Assembly: GCA_020846875.1 (NCBI GenBank)
Contig: JADLDB010000143.1
Location: forward strand, 1 to 38,878
DNA: 38,878 nt
Direction of reading: 5' to 3'
Source: Myxococcales bacterium
Lineage (GTDB): Bacteria; Myxococcota; Myxococcia; Myxococcales; Myxococcaceae
Shown: piece by piece, positions 24,331 through 32,508 of the stretch
Layout of the letters: every line of letters starts with the position of its first letter
Position numbering within the stretch: the stretch's first letter is position 1
Position numbers and translations under genes: made by a program
Notes under the pieces: model-generated
The model's database searches: none
The model's input: only the letters and a program-made list of their open reading frames with translations
What the model was told of the DNA's origin: nothing

Positions 24331-26775
24331 CTACCGGCGGGACGCGCGGCGGCGGACGAAGAGGAGCAGCGCGGGCAACAGCACCAGCGGCGGGATGCTG
24401 GTGCAGCCGCACCCCGACACGGGCGGGCCCAGCAGGTCGCTCACTCCGGAGAGCTGCACCGGCTCCGGGGTCGGCGGCGGCGGCATGCCGGCGTCGGGCT
24501 CCTCCGGCGGCGGGCAGCTGTCGGCCACCTCGTAGGTGAAGGCCAGGTCGTACAGCACCCGGTCGCGGCTGCTGGTGTTGCCCACCGCGAAGTACAGCTC
24601 GCCGCCGCACGGCACGTCGAGGTTCACCGTGGCCGTCATCACCTGGTTGGTCACCGTGGGCACCACCGTCACCTGCGCGTCGTTCTGGATGATCTGCCCG
24701 CTGCGCACGAAGGCGATCGGGTCGCCCGCGCGGGCCAGCAGCTGCAGGCGCACCGTCGGGTTGTTGCCGAACGTCTGGTACAGGCCGGTCATCGTCAGGC
24801 TCTTCGCGCCGGCCGGCACGCGGAACTTGAACTGGTATGGCCCGGGCACCACCGAGCCCTGGGCCAGGCCCGCGAAGCTGGCGCCGGCGAGGTTGAAGTA
24901 CTCCCGGGGACGGGGATCCTCGGTGACGTCCAGCACCTTGGAGCAGCTGGTGAGGCCGTGCTCGTCGAACACCGACTGCAGCTTCATCCGCGCGTCGGTC
25001 ACCTGCGGGAAGGCGAGCTCCACCTGGGCGGTGATGATCGCCGCCGCCTTCTCGAAGTTCACGTCGGGGGGGAAGGACACCATGGCCGCGTAGAAGGCCG
25101 CGTCGAAGGTCTTCCCGTCGTCCAGGCCCTGGAAGTAGCGGGTCCGCGCGTCCCACACCGCGGAAGAGAAGACGGTGGAGTCCTGGTGCGACTCGCCCCA
25201 CAGCGCGTCCGGGCACTTCTTGAACTGGCCGATGTCGCGAATGGCGTTGGCGGCGGCGTCGAGGCGCGGGCCGACGTAGGCGCCCACCACTGCGTCGTTC
25301 CCCACCATCGCGGCGATCACGTCCGAGACGCCTTCGTGCAGCGCGGAGGACTCGTTGTTGGCGGAGCGCGAGTCGAAGGACACCACCGTGTCCCAGTCGG
25401 CCGTGCTGTGGATGGCCCCGTGGCCGAACTCGTGCCACAGCACTGGGCCGTCGTAGGCGAAGTCGGCGGTGTTGCCCTGGTAGATGAGCAGCGCGTCCGA
25501 GTCCAACTCGAACTCCGGCAGGCTGAGCGCGGCCATGTTCTCGCGCGCGACGAACATCGCGTTGTCGGTGCGGGACAGGGTGTCGCTGACGTACACGCCC
25601 TGGGGATTCTGGGTGGCGTTCTGGAAGTCCGGGTCGCTGGCGTTGACCCACACCGCCGGCTTGTCCGCCCCCACCATGCGCAGCGCGAAGGGGGACAGCC
25701 CGCCGTCCGCCGCGAGCGGCCCCGCTGACAGCGCCACCAGCGCGTCGTAGGCCTTGTTCACGTGGAAGTAGGCGTTGACCTCGGCGAACTCGTCGAAGTC
25801 GGCCGGCGAGGTGATGGAGGGTGTGGCGGTGGTGGGGGGATCGACCGGGGCGTACACGAAGTCGCCGGACGGGTGCATGGCCGGATCGTTGGTGGCGCGC
25901 TGCAGGCGATCGCAGATGGCCACGTCGTAGGGGACGACGCCGCCGAAGGTCTGCAGCATGCCGGTGGCGCGGCGCGGGCCGGCCGATGGATCGCACACCT
26001 CGGTGGGGCAGCAGTTGAGCGCGCGGATCTTCTCGCCCGTGAGGAAGTGCTCGCCGGCGGGGAGGTGCGGCAGCGCCGCGTCCACCACCGGGGTGCGGCC
26101 CACGCCCGCGCTCAGCCCGCCGGGGCTGGAGGCGTACACCTTCGCGTCGTTGGCCGCGGTGTGCACCCGGTTGTCCACCCACAGCACCGCGCCGGTGACG
26201 GCGTCGACGGCCACGTGGAAGCTCTCGCTGTGCTTCAGGGTAGGGACGTAGGTGAGGAAGCCGGTGTGCGCGTCGGGGCCCACCAGGAAGACGAGCGGCT
26301 TCCACCCGCCGTAGGGGGTGCCGTCATTCTTGAGCAGCGCGCCGTCGACGGCCTGGCTGGCCACGCGCAGGGCCTCGGCGCCGGACAGCCGTGGCGCGAG
26401 GAGCGCCTGGCCGAGGGGCTTCAAGCTGCTCGACACGCGCACCACGCGGCGCAGGGTGTCGAAGGTGACCACCACGCGCGCGCCGTGCACGTCCACCCCA
26501 CCGAGCTGCTGCTTGAGGTGCACCGTGCCGCCGAAGCGGGTGGACAACTGCGGGCCGACGGCCAGGGTGGAGCGCTCGTCGAGGCCCAGGGCGGCGCGCT
26601 GCGAGGAGGCGTAGAGGAGGGCCGCGTCGGCGGGCGCGCCGGCCAAGGGAGGCGTCAGCACCCCGTGCTGGAAGACGATCCGCCCGTCCGGGGAGCGCTG
26701 CGTCTGTGGGGCCAGCGGGAGGGGGAGGGTGGTGGAGAGCTGGGAGGCCAGGGCGGCGACGAGGAGACCGAGCAT
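24331..26775 (-). CDS. M36-like secreted metalloprotease with MYXO-CTERM tail
   Basis: An 814-residue protein: signal peptide (MLGLLVAALASQLSTTLPLP), FTP/PepSY-type propeptide (GGVDVHGARVVVTFDTLRRV; VDAVTGAVLWVDN) to about residue 210, then the catalytic domain with HEFGH (448-452) and third ligand Glu481 in LHEGVSD. This pattern fits fungalysin/thermolysin-like zinc peptidases. A beta domain follows (PGPYQFKFRVPAGAKSL), then a Pro-rich linker, and GCGCTSIPPLVLLPALLLF with a RRRASRR end: the MYXO-CTERM signal that sorts proteins to the cell surface. It is secreted as a zymogen and probably digests external or prey protein. Divergent from the Ig-like lipoprotein gene. Confidence 0.9.
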   Translation of the reverse strand: MLGLLVAALASQLSTTLPLPLAPQTQRSPDGRIVFQHGVLTPPLAGAPADAALLYASSQRAALGLDERSTLAVGPQLSTRFGGTVHLKQQLGGVDVHGARVVVTFDTLRRVVRVSSSLKPLGQALLAPRLSGAEALRVASQAVDGALLKNDGTPYGGWKPLVFLVGPDAHTGFLTYVPTLKHSESFHVAVDAVTGAVLWVDNRVHTAANDAKVYASSPGGLSAGVGRTPVVDAALPHLPAGEHFLTGEKIRALNCCPTEVCDPSAGPRRATGMLQTFGGVVPYDVAICDRLQRATNDPAMHPSGDFVYAPVDPPTTATPSITSPADFDEFAEVNAYFHVNKAYDALVALSAGPLAADGGLSPFALRMVGADKPAVWVNASDPDFQNATQNPQGVYVSDTLSRTDNAMFVARENMAALSLPEFELDSDALLIYQGNTADFAYDGPVLWHEFGHGAIHSTADWDTVVSFDSRSANNESSALHEGVSDVIAAMVGNDAVVGAYVGPRLDAAANAIRDIGQFKKCPDALWGESHQDSTVFSSAVWDARTRYFQGLDDGKTFDAAFYAAMVSFPPDVNFEKAAAIITAQVELAFPQVTDARMKLQSVFDEHGLTSCSKVLDVTEDPRPREYFNLAGASFAGLAQGSVVPGPYQFKFRVPAGAKSLTMTGLYQTFGNNPTVRLQLLARAGDPIAFVRSGQIIQNDAQVTVVPTVTNQVMTATVNLDVPCGGELYFAVGNTSSRDRVLYDLAFTYEVADSCPPPEEPDAGMPPPPTPEPVQLSGVSDLLGPPVSGCGCTSIPPLVLLPALLLFVRRRASRR

Positions 26776-26896
26776 GGCGGGCCTCTACCCCCAGCCCAGC
26801 CCGCGATCAAACCCCCCTGTGCACGGGGCGCAGGTGCGCTAAACGGGGCCTTCCACGGTGTTGCGGCGCCTTCGGGCGTCTTTGGGGAGGCGCACG
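26776..26896. promoter_or_regulatory. Divergent promoter region (protease / Ig-like lipoprotein)
   Basis: The 121 bp between the divergent starts must hold both promoters. GGGAGG at 26885-26890 is the ribosome site for the plus-strand gene, and AGAGG in the minus direction serves the protease gene. I see no clear sigma-factor boxes; ATCAAACCCC around 26805 is the least GC-rich part. Confidence 0.35.
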
Positions 26897-28870
26897 ATGT
26901 CGACGACTTGGAAGTGTGCGGTGGCGGCGCTCACGCTGTTGGCGGGCTGCGACGGCGGGGGCACCACCGATGGGGGCACGGGTGGTGGGATGGGCGGCGG
27001 CAGCGGAGGAGGAGGCGGCGGGGTCCAGGTGGCCACCGTCGAGGTGACGCCGGCCACCGTCTCGTTGACCGCGGGGCAGACGCAGCAGCTCACCGCGGTG
27101 GCGAAGGACTCCACCGGCGCCACCCTGTCCGGGCGGACGTTCACCTGGGCCTCGTCGGCCACGGGGGTCGCCACCGTGGACGCCACCGGCCTGGTCAGCG
27201 CGGTCGCCGGCGGCATGGCCAACCTCACCGCGTCGACGGGCGGCGTCACCAGCGCGCCCGTGGCCGTCACCGTCACCTCCGGGGGCAACACCGTCGGGCC
27301 CGCGGGCGGCACGCTGTCCTTCCTGGGCGGCGCAGTCGTCATGACGTTCCCCGCCGGGGCGCTGGCCAGCGAGACGGCCATCACGGTGACGGTCTCCACC
27401 GGCACCACGCCCAGCTACCCGAAGTTCGTCCCCAACACCCACTACGACTTCGGGCCCGACGGCCTCACCTTCGCCCAGCCGGTGACGGTGGCGGTGCGGT
27501 ACGACCCGGTGGACGTGCCGGCGGACGTGAGGAGCGAGTGGCTGCAGCTCTCGAAGCTGGTCGGGCCTAACTGGTACCCCGAGACGTCCACTGTCGACAC
27601 CACCGCGCACACCGTCACCGCGCAGGTCCGCGGCTTCAGCCCCTGGGCCGTCACCACCTTCCCGGGGCAGCTCAAGCTCATCCGCTTCCCGGACAACGGG
27701 GCCAAGGGCAACTTCATCGACTTCTTCGTCACCTCCATGGATACCGACGGACAGGGGAACGTCGTCATCGCCGGCAGCACCCGCGTTACGTTGGACGGGG
27801 TGACGGCGGTGCAGGGGTCCTACGATGTGATGGTGTCGAAGTACGGGACGGCCTTCGCCCCTCTCTGGGTCAAGCAGTTGGGCACGGAGGGTTCTGATGA
27901 CGCTCGCGCGGTGGGCATCACCGGCACCGGGAACATCGGCGTGGCGGGGCGGACGACGGGCGCCTTTGCGGGCACAGCGCCCACCCTCGGTAGCGCCACC
28001 TTCATCACCAGCCTGACGCCCGCCGGGCAGACGCGCGCCGGGTGGCCCGTGCAGGAAGACATCTTCCCCTCGTTGGATGACAAAGTCGTAGAGCTGGCCG
28101 GCACCGCGACCGATTCCTTCGTGCTGATGGGCGGGATGAGCGGCAGCCAGGCTGTGCGCGCCTACCTCGCCAGCTACGACAGCGGCGGCAATCGGCTCGG
28201 GCGCAGCCCCATCGACGTCGGCGCGCCCGCCAACATCGTCAACTTCTGCGCGGGCATAGCCCTCAACCCCCTGGGCGTCTACGCGCTGGTCCAGACCGAC
28301 ATCATCTCCACGCCCAACCCCGAATGGACCGGCTGGGGGCTGACCGCGCTCGACAGCTCGGGCATGACGCGGTCCGGCTACCCGATGCACCAGGGAGACA
28401 CGGTCACCGGCCGGCCCTGGGCTGTCGCCGCGGACGTGCTGGGCAACGTGTACGTGGCGTCCAACGCCAGCGTCACCTTCTCCAGCCGCGGCCAGATGCG
28501 CATCTCCAGCTTCACGCCCGACGGCATGCCGCGGACCGGCTGGCCGGTGGAGTTCGACGTGGGCCAGAAGGGGGAGATCCGCTCCATGGCCGTGGACGTC
28601 ACCGGCAACCTCTACGTGGCGGGGCTGACCGACCTCGCGCTCGCCGGCACCAACGCGGGCCAGACCGACGTCTTCGTCACCAGCTACACCAACTCCGGCC
28701 AACTGCGCGCCAACTGGCCGGTGCAGTTCGGCACGCCGGGAGAAGAGCAGGTGCTGCGCATGGTCGTCGATCCGACAGGCGCGGTCGTCCTGGCCGGCCG
28801 TCTCGATGTGCGAATGTCCCAGATCTCCGAGGGGAACGACTGGTTCATCGCCCGCCTCCGGGCGCGCTGA
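26897..28870 (+). CDS. Lipoprotein with Ig-like (Big_2) domain and beta-propeller repeats
   Basis: A 657-residue lipoprotein: MSTTWKCAVAALTLLAGC, then a Gly-rich linker. Residues about 43-130 form a Big_2-type domain (VEVTPATVSLTAGQTQQLTA, ATVDATGLVSAVAGG). Next is a ZU5-like stretch (VGPAGGTLSFLGGAVVMTFP). The C-terminal 400 residues contain repeated blades of the SBBP/Beta-propeller type (DTDGQGNVVIAGSTRV, DVTGNLYVAGLTDLALAGT, DPTGAVVLAGRL). Such proteins are displayed on the surface and bind partners or glycans. GGGAGG seven bases before ATG 26897 decides the start; an upstream ATG at 26858 would weaken the signal peptide. Confidence 0.85.
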   Translation: MSTTWKCAVAALTLLAGCDGGGTTDGGTGGGMGGGSGGGGGGVQVATVEVTPATVSLTAGQTQQLTAVAKDSTGATLSGRTFTWASSATGVATVDATGLVSAVAGGMANLTASTGGVTSAPVAVTVTSGGNTVGPAGGTLSFLGGAVVMTFPAGALASETAITVTVSTGTTPSYPKFVPNTHYDFGPDGLTFAQPVTVAVRYDPVDVPADVRSEWLQLSKLVGPNWYPETSTVDTTAHTVTAQVRGFSPWAVTTFPGQLKLIRFPDNGAKGNFIDFFVTSMDTDGQGNVVIAGSTRVTLDGVTAVQGSYDVMVSKYGTAFAPLWVKQLGTEGSDDARAVGITGTGNIGVAGRTTGAFAGTAPTLGSATFITSLTPAGQTRAGWPVQEDIFPSLDDKVVELAGTATDSFVLMGGMSGSQAVRAYLASYDSGGNRLGRSPIDVGAPANIVNFCAGIALNPLGVYALVQTDIISTPNPEWTGWGLTALDSSGMTRSGYPMHQGDTVTGRPWAVAADVLGNVYVASNASVTFSSRGQMRISSFTPDGMPRTGWPVEFDVGQKGEIRSMAVDVTGNLYVAGLTDLALAGTNAGQTDVFVTSYTNSGQLRANWPVQFGTPGEEQVLRMVVDPTGAVVLAGRLDVRMSQISEGNDWFIARLRAR

Positions 28871-28882
28871 CCGCAGTCCTCC

Positions 28883-30394
28883 GTGCGCGCCGCCGCCCTG
28901 CTGGTCGCCGTCCTCCTCGCCGGTCCGGCCGTGGCCGACGAGGAGTCTTTCCGCTGGGGGGCCGACGCGCAGGGCGGCGCGCCGTACGTCTTTCAGGACC
29001 CGATGGACCCCAACCACCTCATCGGCTTCGAGGTGGACCTGGCCGACCTCCTGGCGAAGAAGCTGGGCCAGAAGGCGCACCCGGTGCACGGGCCGTGGGA
29101 CAAGCTGCTGGAGCTGCTCGCGCGCGGCGACTTCGACGTGGCCTTGAACGGCATCGAGGTGGCCGTGGAGAAGAAGCGGGTGGTGGCCCTGTCCCGGCCG
29201 TACTTCGCCGCCGCCCTCGTCCTCACCGTGCGCAAGGCAGACGCCGCCGCCCCGCGCGCGCTGGAGGCGCTCGAGGGCCGGAAGGTGGGCACGCTGCCGG
29301 GCTCGATGGCCGAGCGGATCGCCACCCGCGCCGGCGCCGAGGTCCACACCTACGAGGGCGGGCAGGACGAGATCTACGACGACTTGAAGCTGGGCCGCAC
29401 CGACGCGGTGCTGCTGGACGAGCCGGTGGCCCGCTACTACGGCGACATCGAGGACGCGCTGGAGACGGTCCGCGGCGACTTCGGCGTGGTGCAGTACGCG
29501 GTGGCGGTGCGCCTGGACGACGCCGCGCGCCTGGCGGAGGTGAACGCCGCGCTGGACGCGCTCGAGAAGGAAGGGGCGCTGCGGCCGCTGTACGAGAAGT
29601 GGGGCCTGTGGAGCCCCGAGACGGCGGCGCTGCTGGGCGAGAAGGACCCCGCGCCCCGGGCCCCGGCCATCGAGTACGAGCGCTGGCGCGCCGCGGTGGG
29701 CAAGCTGCCGCCCTTCACCGAGCGCCTCACCCGCCGCTACCCGGGCCTCTTGCCGTTGTTCCTCAAGGGCGCGGGCCTGACGCTGCTCGTCTCGCTCTGC
29801 GCGATGGCCCTGGCGGTGGTGCTGGGCGTCGGCCTGGCCATGGGCCGGCGCTACGGGCCCAGGGCGCTCAGCTTCCTCTGCGTGGCGTACATCGAGTTCT
29901 TCCGGGGTACGCCCCTGCTCATCCAGCTGACGATGATCTACTTCGGCCTGCCCGAGCTGGGGCTCAAGCTCGACCCCTTCCTCGCGGGGGTGGTGGCGCT
30001 GGGACTCAACTACGCCGCGGCGGAGGCGGAGAACTACCGCGCGGGCCTCGAGTCCGTGCCCCGCGGCCAGGTGGAGGCCGCCCAGGTGCTGGGCCTGTCC
30101 ACCCTGCAGACGCTGCGGCACGTGGTGGGCCCGCAGGCGGTGCGGATCTCCATTCCCCCGATGACCAACGACTTCATCGCGCTGCTCAAGGACAGCTCGC
30201 TCGTCTCCGTCGTCACCCTGACCGAGCTGACCAAGACGTACACCAACCTCGCCAACTCCACGCGCGATCACCTGGGCCTGGGGCTCCTGGTGGCCAGCTG
30301 TTACCTCCTGCTGGGGCTGCCCTTCGCGCGCCTGGCCAGGGCGGCCGAGCGCTACTTCGGCAAGCACCTCACCCGGCCCGAGGCCCAGGCGTGA
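28883..30394 (+). CDS. Amino-acid ABC importer: fused binding protein and permease
   Basis: A 503-residue fusion. After a signal peptide (MRAAALLVAVLLAGPAVA) residues 24-250 are a family 3 solute-binding domain (GFEVDLADLLAKKLG, GDFDVALNGIEVAVEKKRVV, LKLGRTDAVLLDEPVARYYG). Residues about 285-495 are a HisM/GlnP-type permease with EFFRGTPLLIQLTMIYFGLP and the EAA loop (AENYRAGLESVPRGQVEAAQ then VLGL), which docks the ATPase. The layout matches GlnPQ-type importers where the binding domain is tethered to the permease; probably a homodimer. The ligand is likely a polar amino acid, unproven. GTG start at 28883; stop overlaps the ATPase GTG. Confidence 0.92.
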   Translation: MRAAALLVAVLLAGPAVADEESFRWGADAQGGAPYVFQDPMDPNHLIGFEVDLADLLAKKLGQKAHPVHGPWDKLLELLARGDFDVALNGIEVAVEKKRVVALSRPYFAAALVLTVRKADAAAPRALEALEGRKVGTLPGSMAERIATRAGAEVHTYEGGQDEIYDDLKLGRTDAVLLDEPVARYYGDIEDALETVRGDFGVVQYAVAVRLDDAARLAEVNAALDALEKEGALRPLYEKWGLWSPETAALLGEKDPAPRAPAIEYERWRAAVGKLPPFTERLTRRYPGLLPLFLKGAGLTLLVSLCAMALAVVLGVGLAMGRRYGPRALSFLCVAYIEFFRGTPLLIQLTMIYFGLPELGLKLDPFLAGVVALGLNYAAAEAENYRAGLESVPRGQVEAAQVLGLSTLQTLRHVVGPQAVRISIPPMTNDFIALLKDSSLVSVVTLTELTKTYTNLANSTRDHLGLGLLVASCYLLLGLPFARLARAAERYFGKHLTRPEAQA

Positions 30395-31158
30395 CGCTCA
30401 AAGTCACCGGCCTGGTGCGGCACCACGCGGGCAACCCGCAGCCCACCCTGCGCGGGCTGTCCTTCGAGCTCCCCGCGGGCACGCTGACGGCGCTCCTGGG
30501 GCGCAGCGGCGCCGGCAAGTCCACCATGCTCCGCTGCGTGATGGGGCTGGAGAGCTTCGAGGAAGGCGCCATCGACGTCGACGGGGTGGTGGTGAAGGGC
30601 ACGCGGCAGTCCACGCCCGCCGAGCGGAAGGCGGCCATCGCCGCCTCGCGCGAGCGGCTGGGCCTCGTCTTCCAGACCTGGGAGCTCTTCCCCCACCTCA
30701 CCGCCCTCGACAACTGCACCCTGGCGCCGGTGAAGGTGAAGCAGGCGCCGAGGGAAAAGGCCCGCGCGCGCGCTCGGGAGCTGCTGGTGGGGCTGGGCCT
30801 TGAGGCGCGCCTCGACGCCTACCCGGAGCAACTGTCCGGCGGGCAGCGGCAGCGGGTGGCGATCGCCCGGGCCCTGGCGATGGAGCCGCGGGTGCTGCTC
30901 TACGACGAGCCCACCAGCGCGCTCGACCCCTCGATGAAGCACGAGGTGCTGCAGACCTTGAAGCGCGTGGACGCCAGCGGGGTGACGCAGGTGGTGGTGA
31001 CGCACGACCTGCAGTTGGCTCTTGGCGTGGAACACGTCTGCGTGATCGATCACGGCACCGTCATCGAGAGCGGCCCGCCGGAGCAGGTCCTGAAGAGCCC
31101 CGTCCACGAAAGCACCCGCGCGCTGCTCGCCACCTGGCTGGCCGCCGACCGCGGTTGA
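30391..31158 (+). CDS. Amino-acid ABC importer ATP-binding protein
   Basis: A 255-residue ATPase of the GlnQ/HisP branch: Walker A GRSGAGKST (37-45), LGLVFQTWELFPHLTALDN Q-loop, signature LSGGQRQR (148-155), Walker B LLYDEP (Asp172-Glu173), switch His in VTHDLQLA. It energises the fused binding-protein/permease encoded just upstream, with which it shares a GTGA overlap (start GTG 30391). The Q-loop segment and 'ALAMEPRVLLYDEPTSALDP' are close to the polar amino-acid uptake consensus. Followed by a hairpin terminator. Confidence 0.93.
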   Translation: MTLKVTGLVRHHAGNPQPTLRGLSFELPAGTLTALLGRSGAGKSTMLRCVMGLESFEEGAIDVDGVVVKGTRQSTPAERKAAIAASRERLGLVFQTWELFPHLTALDNCTLAPVKVKQAPREKARARARELLVGLGLEARLDAYPEQLSGGQRQRVAIARALAMEPRVLLYDEPTSALDPSMKHEVLQTLKRVDASGVTQVVVTHDLQLALGVEHVCVIDHGTVIESGPPEQVLKSPVHESTRALLATWLAADRG

Positions 31159-31168
31159 TTGTGCTCAG

Positions 31169-31201
31169 GCGGCGCTTTTTCCGTTCCGCTGGGAGCGCCG
31201 C
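31169..31201 (+). terminator. Hairpin terminator after the importer operon
   Basis: GCGGCGCT (31169-31176) pairs perfectly with AGCGCCGC (31194-31201) across a 17-base loop that itself starts with TTTT; GAATTTTTC follows 9-17 bases later. It sits 10 bp after the ATPase stop and before the lipoprotein run, and probably separates the two transcripts. Confidence 0.5.
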
Positions 31202-31261
31202 TCTGATTGAATTTTTCGCAAGTCGGCGCAATGGCCGGCGATTTCGGGAGGGAGTTCACAC

Positions 31262-31504
31262 ATGAATTGGAAGAGAGGTTTCATCGGCCTCCTCGCCGCT
31301 GGTGCGTTCGCATCGAGCTGTGCGGGGCCGAGGATCGTGAGCAGCATGGGCACGACCCGCGACGGGAAGTTCCGGCTGCTGTACGGGCGGAACCTGGGCA
31401 TGGGCGCCGGCACCGAGCAGGGCATCATCGACTGCCAGGCGCAGGCGGACGGCAGCATCACCAATTGCCAGCCGGTCAAGCTGGTGTTCGAGGAGGGCAA
31501 GTGA
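31262..31504 (+). CDS. Tiny lipoprotein A of a four-gene run
   Basis: An 80-residue lipoprotein: MNWKRGFIGLLAAGAFASSC, lipid Cys at 20. The mature part is about 60 residues with beta-type FRLLYGRNLGMGAG and a Cys pair in DCQAQADGSITNCQ (C-x10-C), likely one disulfide. Preceded by GGGAGG about ten bases before the ATG and by a relatively AT-rich leader (about 53% G+C over 31201-31260). Its stop overlaps the start of lipoprotein B. Four tandem genes share size, export signal and the Cys-pair hairpin, so it is probably a paralogue of the others. No family recognised. Confidence 0.75.
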   Translation: MNWKRGFIGLLAAGAFASSCAGPRIVSSMGTTRDGKFRLLYGRNLGMGAGTEQGIIDCQAQADGSITNCQPVKLVFEEGK

Positions 31505-31815
31505 GGCGCGCGCTCAAGGAGGCGTTGATGGTGGCGGCGCTCGCGGCCTTCGCGGCGTCGGCGTCGGGCTGTCTGTCGAGCCGGCTCATCCGCTCGGTGG
31601 CGCAGTCGGGGGACAAGAACGTGACGCTGGTGGAGACGTACGACCGGTACACGTACATCCCCGGGCTGTGGTTCGCCGGCAAGCACCAGTTCTGGAAGTG
31701 CACCGAGGTGCCGGGGACCATGACCTGCCAGAAGGTGTGCGAGGCCAAGGACTCGGATCTCGCCTGCCCGGGCATCGGCGCCTTCGCCGTGGCCGGCGAC
31801 AACGCGGTCAAGTGA
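31501..31815 (+). CDS. Tiny lipoprotein B of a four-gene run
   Basis: A 104-residue lipoprotein starting at GTG 31501 in a GTGA overlap with lipoprotein A. The signal VRRALKEALMVAALAAFAAS then ASGC places the lipid Cys at 24. The mature domain has VTLVETYDRYTYIPGLWF, then KCTEVPGTMTC (C-x8-C), the hairpin also seen in its neighbours, and two extra Cys (KVCEAKDSDLAC) that could make a second disulfide. Unknown family. It seems the most elaborated of the four. Confidence 0.72.
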   Translation: MRRALKEALMVAALAAFAASASGCLSSRLIRSVAQSGDKNVTLVETYDRYTYIPGLWFAGKHQFWKCTEVPGTMTCQKVCEAKDSDLACPGIGAFAVAGDNAVK

Positions 31816-31828
31816 GGAGACAACGCCC

Positions 31829-32089
31829 ATGAACTGGAAACTCGTCATCCTCGCCGCGCTCACCGCGCTCGCGCTGTCCGCCTGCGGCCGCCCGCAGTAC
31901 CTGGTGGAGAACCAGATGGTGTCCGGCCGGAACGTCAAGGGCATTCTCGCCACCGGCGCGACCGGCGGAGAGAAGGGGCAGCTGTACGATCTGTCCGTGC
32001 GCATCTGTGACGTCGACGCCAGCGGCGCCGAGTCCAACTGTCAAACCTCACTCGTGCTGACCAACGTTCAGCCCGCGTCCATCTACTAA
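31829..32089 (+). CDS. Tiny lipoprotein C of a four-gene run
   Basis: An 86-residue lipoprotein: MNWKLVILAALTALALSAC with lipid Cys at 19. It opens with the same MNWK as lipoprotein A, 13 bp after the stop of B. GAGGAG lies about ten bases before the ATG. The mature part has GRNVKGILATGATGGEKGQL and VRICDVDASGAESNCQ, a C-x10-C hairpin nearly matching that of A (both end in N-C-Q). No known domain. Confidence 0.75.
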   Translation: MNWKLVILAALTALALSACGRPQYLVENQMVSGRNVKGILATGATGGEKGQLYDLSVRICDVDASGAESNCQTSLVLTNVQPASIY

Positions 32090-32106
32090 GGAAGGGAGAG
32101 ACCACC

Positions 32107-32379
32107 GTGAAGAGACTCTTGCTCGCCGCGGGGGCGCTGCTCGCCCTGTCCGGCTGCGTCAACGCCAAGTTCGTCACCGCCCGCACCTGGGTGGGGGGCG
32201 ACACGCTGTACGTCGCGTACACCGACTGGAACAAGGGCGTGTTCTCCAGCACGTACGACGCGAAGGTGCTGCGCTGCAACCGGCAGCCCAACAACGCGCT
32301 CACCTGCACCGACGAGGCGCAGTTGAACGCGATGCTCAACGAAGGCAACACCGACGCCTCGGCGCCGGCGGCGAAGTAG
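32107..32379 (+). CDS. Tiny lipoprotein D of a four-gene run
   Basis: A 90-residue lipoprotein starting at GTG 32107 after AGGGAG, 17 bp behind lipoprotein C. Signal VKRLLLAAGALLALSGC, lipid Cys 17. The mature part contains WVGGDTLYVAYTDWNKGVF and KVLRCNRQPNNALTC (C-x9-C), then an acidic helix ending in Ala/Pro. It shares size, aromatic-rich strand and Cys hairpin with the other three. No enzyme motif; probably a structural or binding lipoprotein of the envelope. Confidence 0.75.
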   Translation: MKRLLLAAGALLALSGCVNAKFVTARTWVGGDTLYVAYTDWNKGVFSSTYDAKVLRCNRQPNNALTCTDEAQLNAMLNEGNTDASAPAAK

Positions 32380-32422
32380 CCACCCGCGTCGAAGCTCCGG
32401 GACAAGTCGCCGCCTCGCTGGC

Positions 32423-32444
32423 CACCGCCGCCGGCGGGGCGGTG
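32423..32444 (+). terminator. Hairpin after the lipoprotein run
   Basis: CACCGCC (32423-32429) pairs with GGCGGTG (32438-32444) across eight bases, 44 bp after the stop of lipoprotein D. There is no T tract, so it could be a Rho-assisted terminator or chance in this GC-rich sequence. Confidence 0.3.
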
Positions 32445-32508
32445 CCGTCTGGGCGCCGGACTGCTTCTGCACGGCGGGCAACCCTTGCCCATGGTGTAGA
32501 AGTGGTTC

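Noticed and set aside
26807-30367. A 1186-codon minus-strand frame across two plus-strand genes
   Set aside because: It spans the Ig-like lipoprotein and importer genes, both with clear domains. Codon bias of high-GC genes leaves this frame open.
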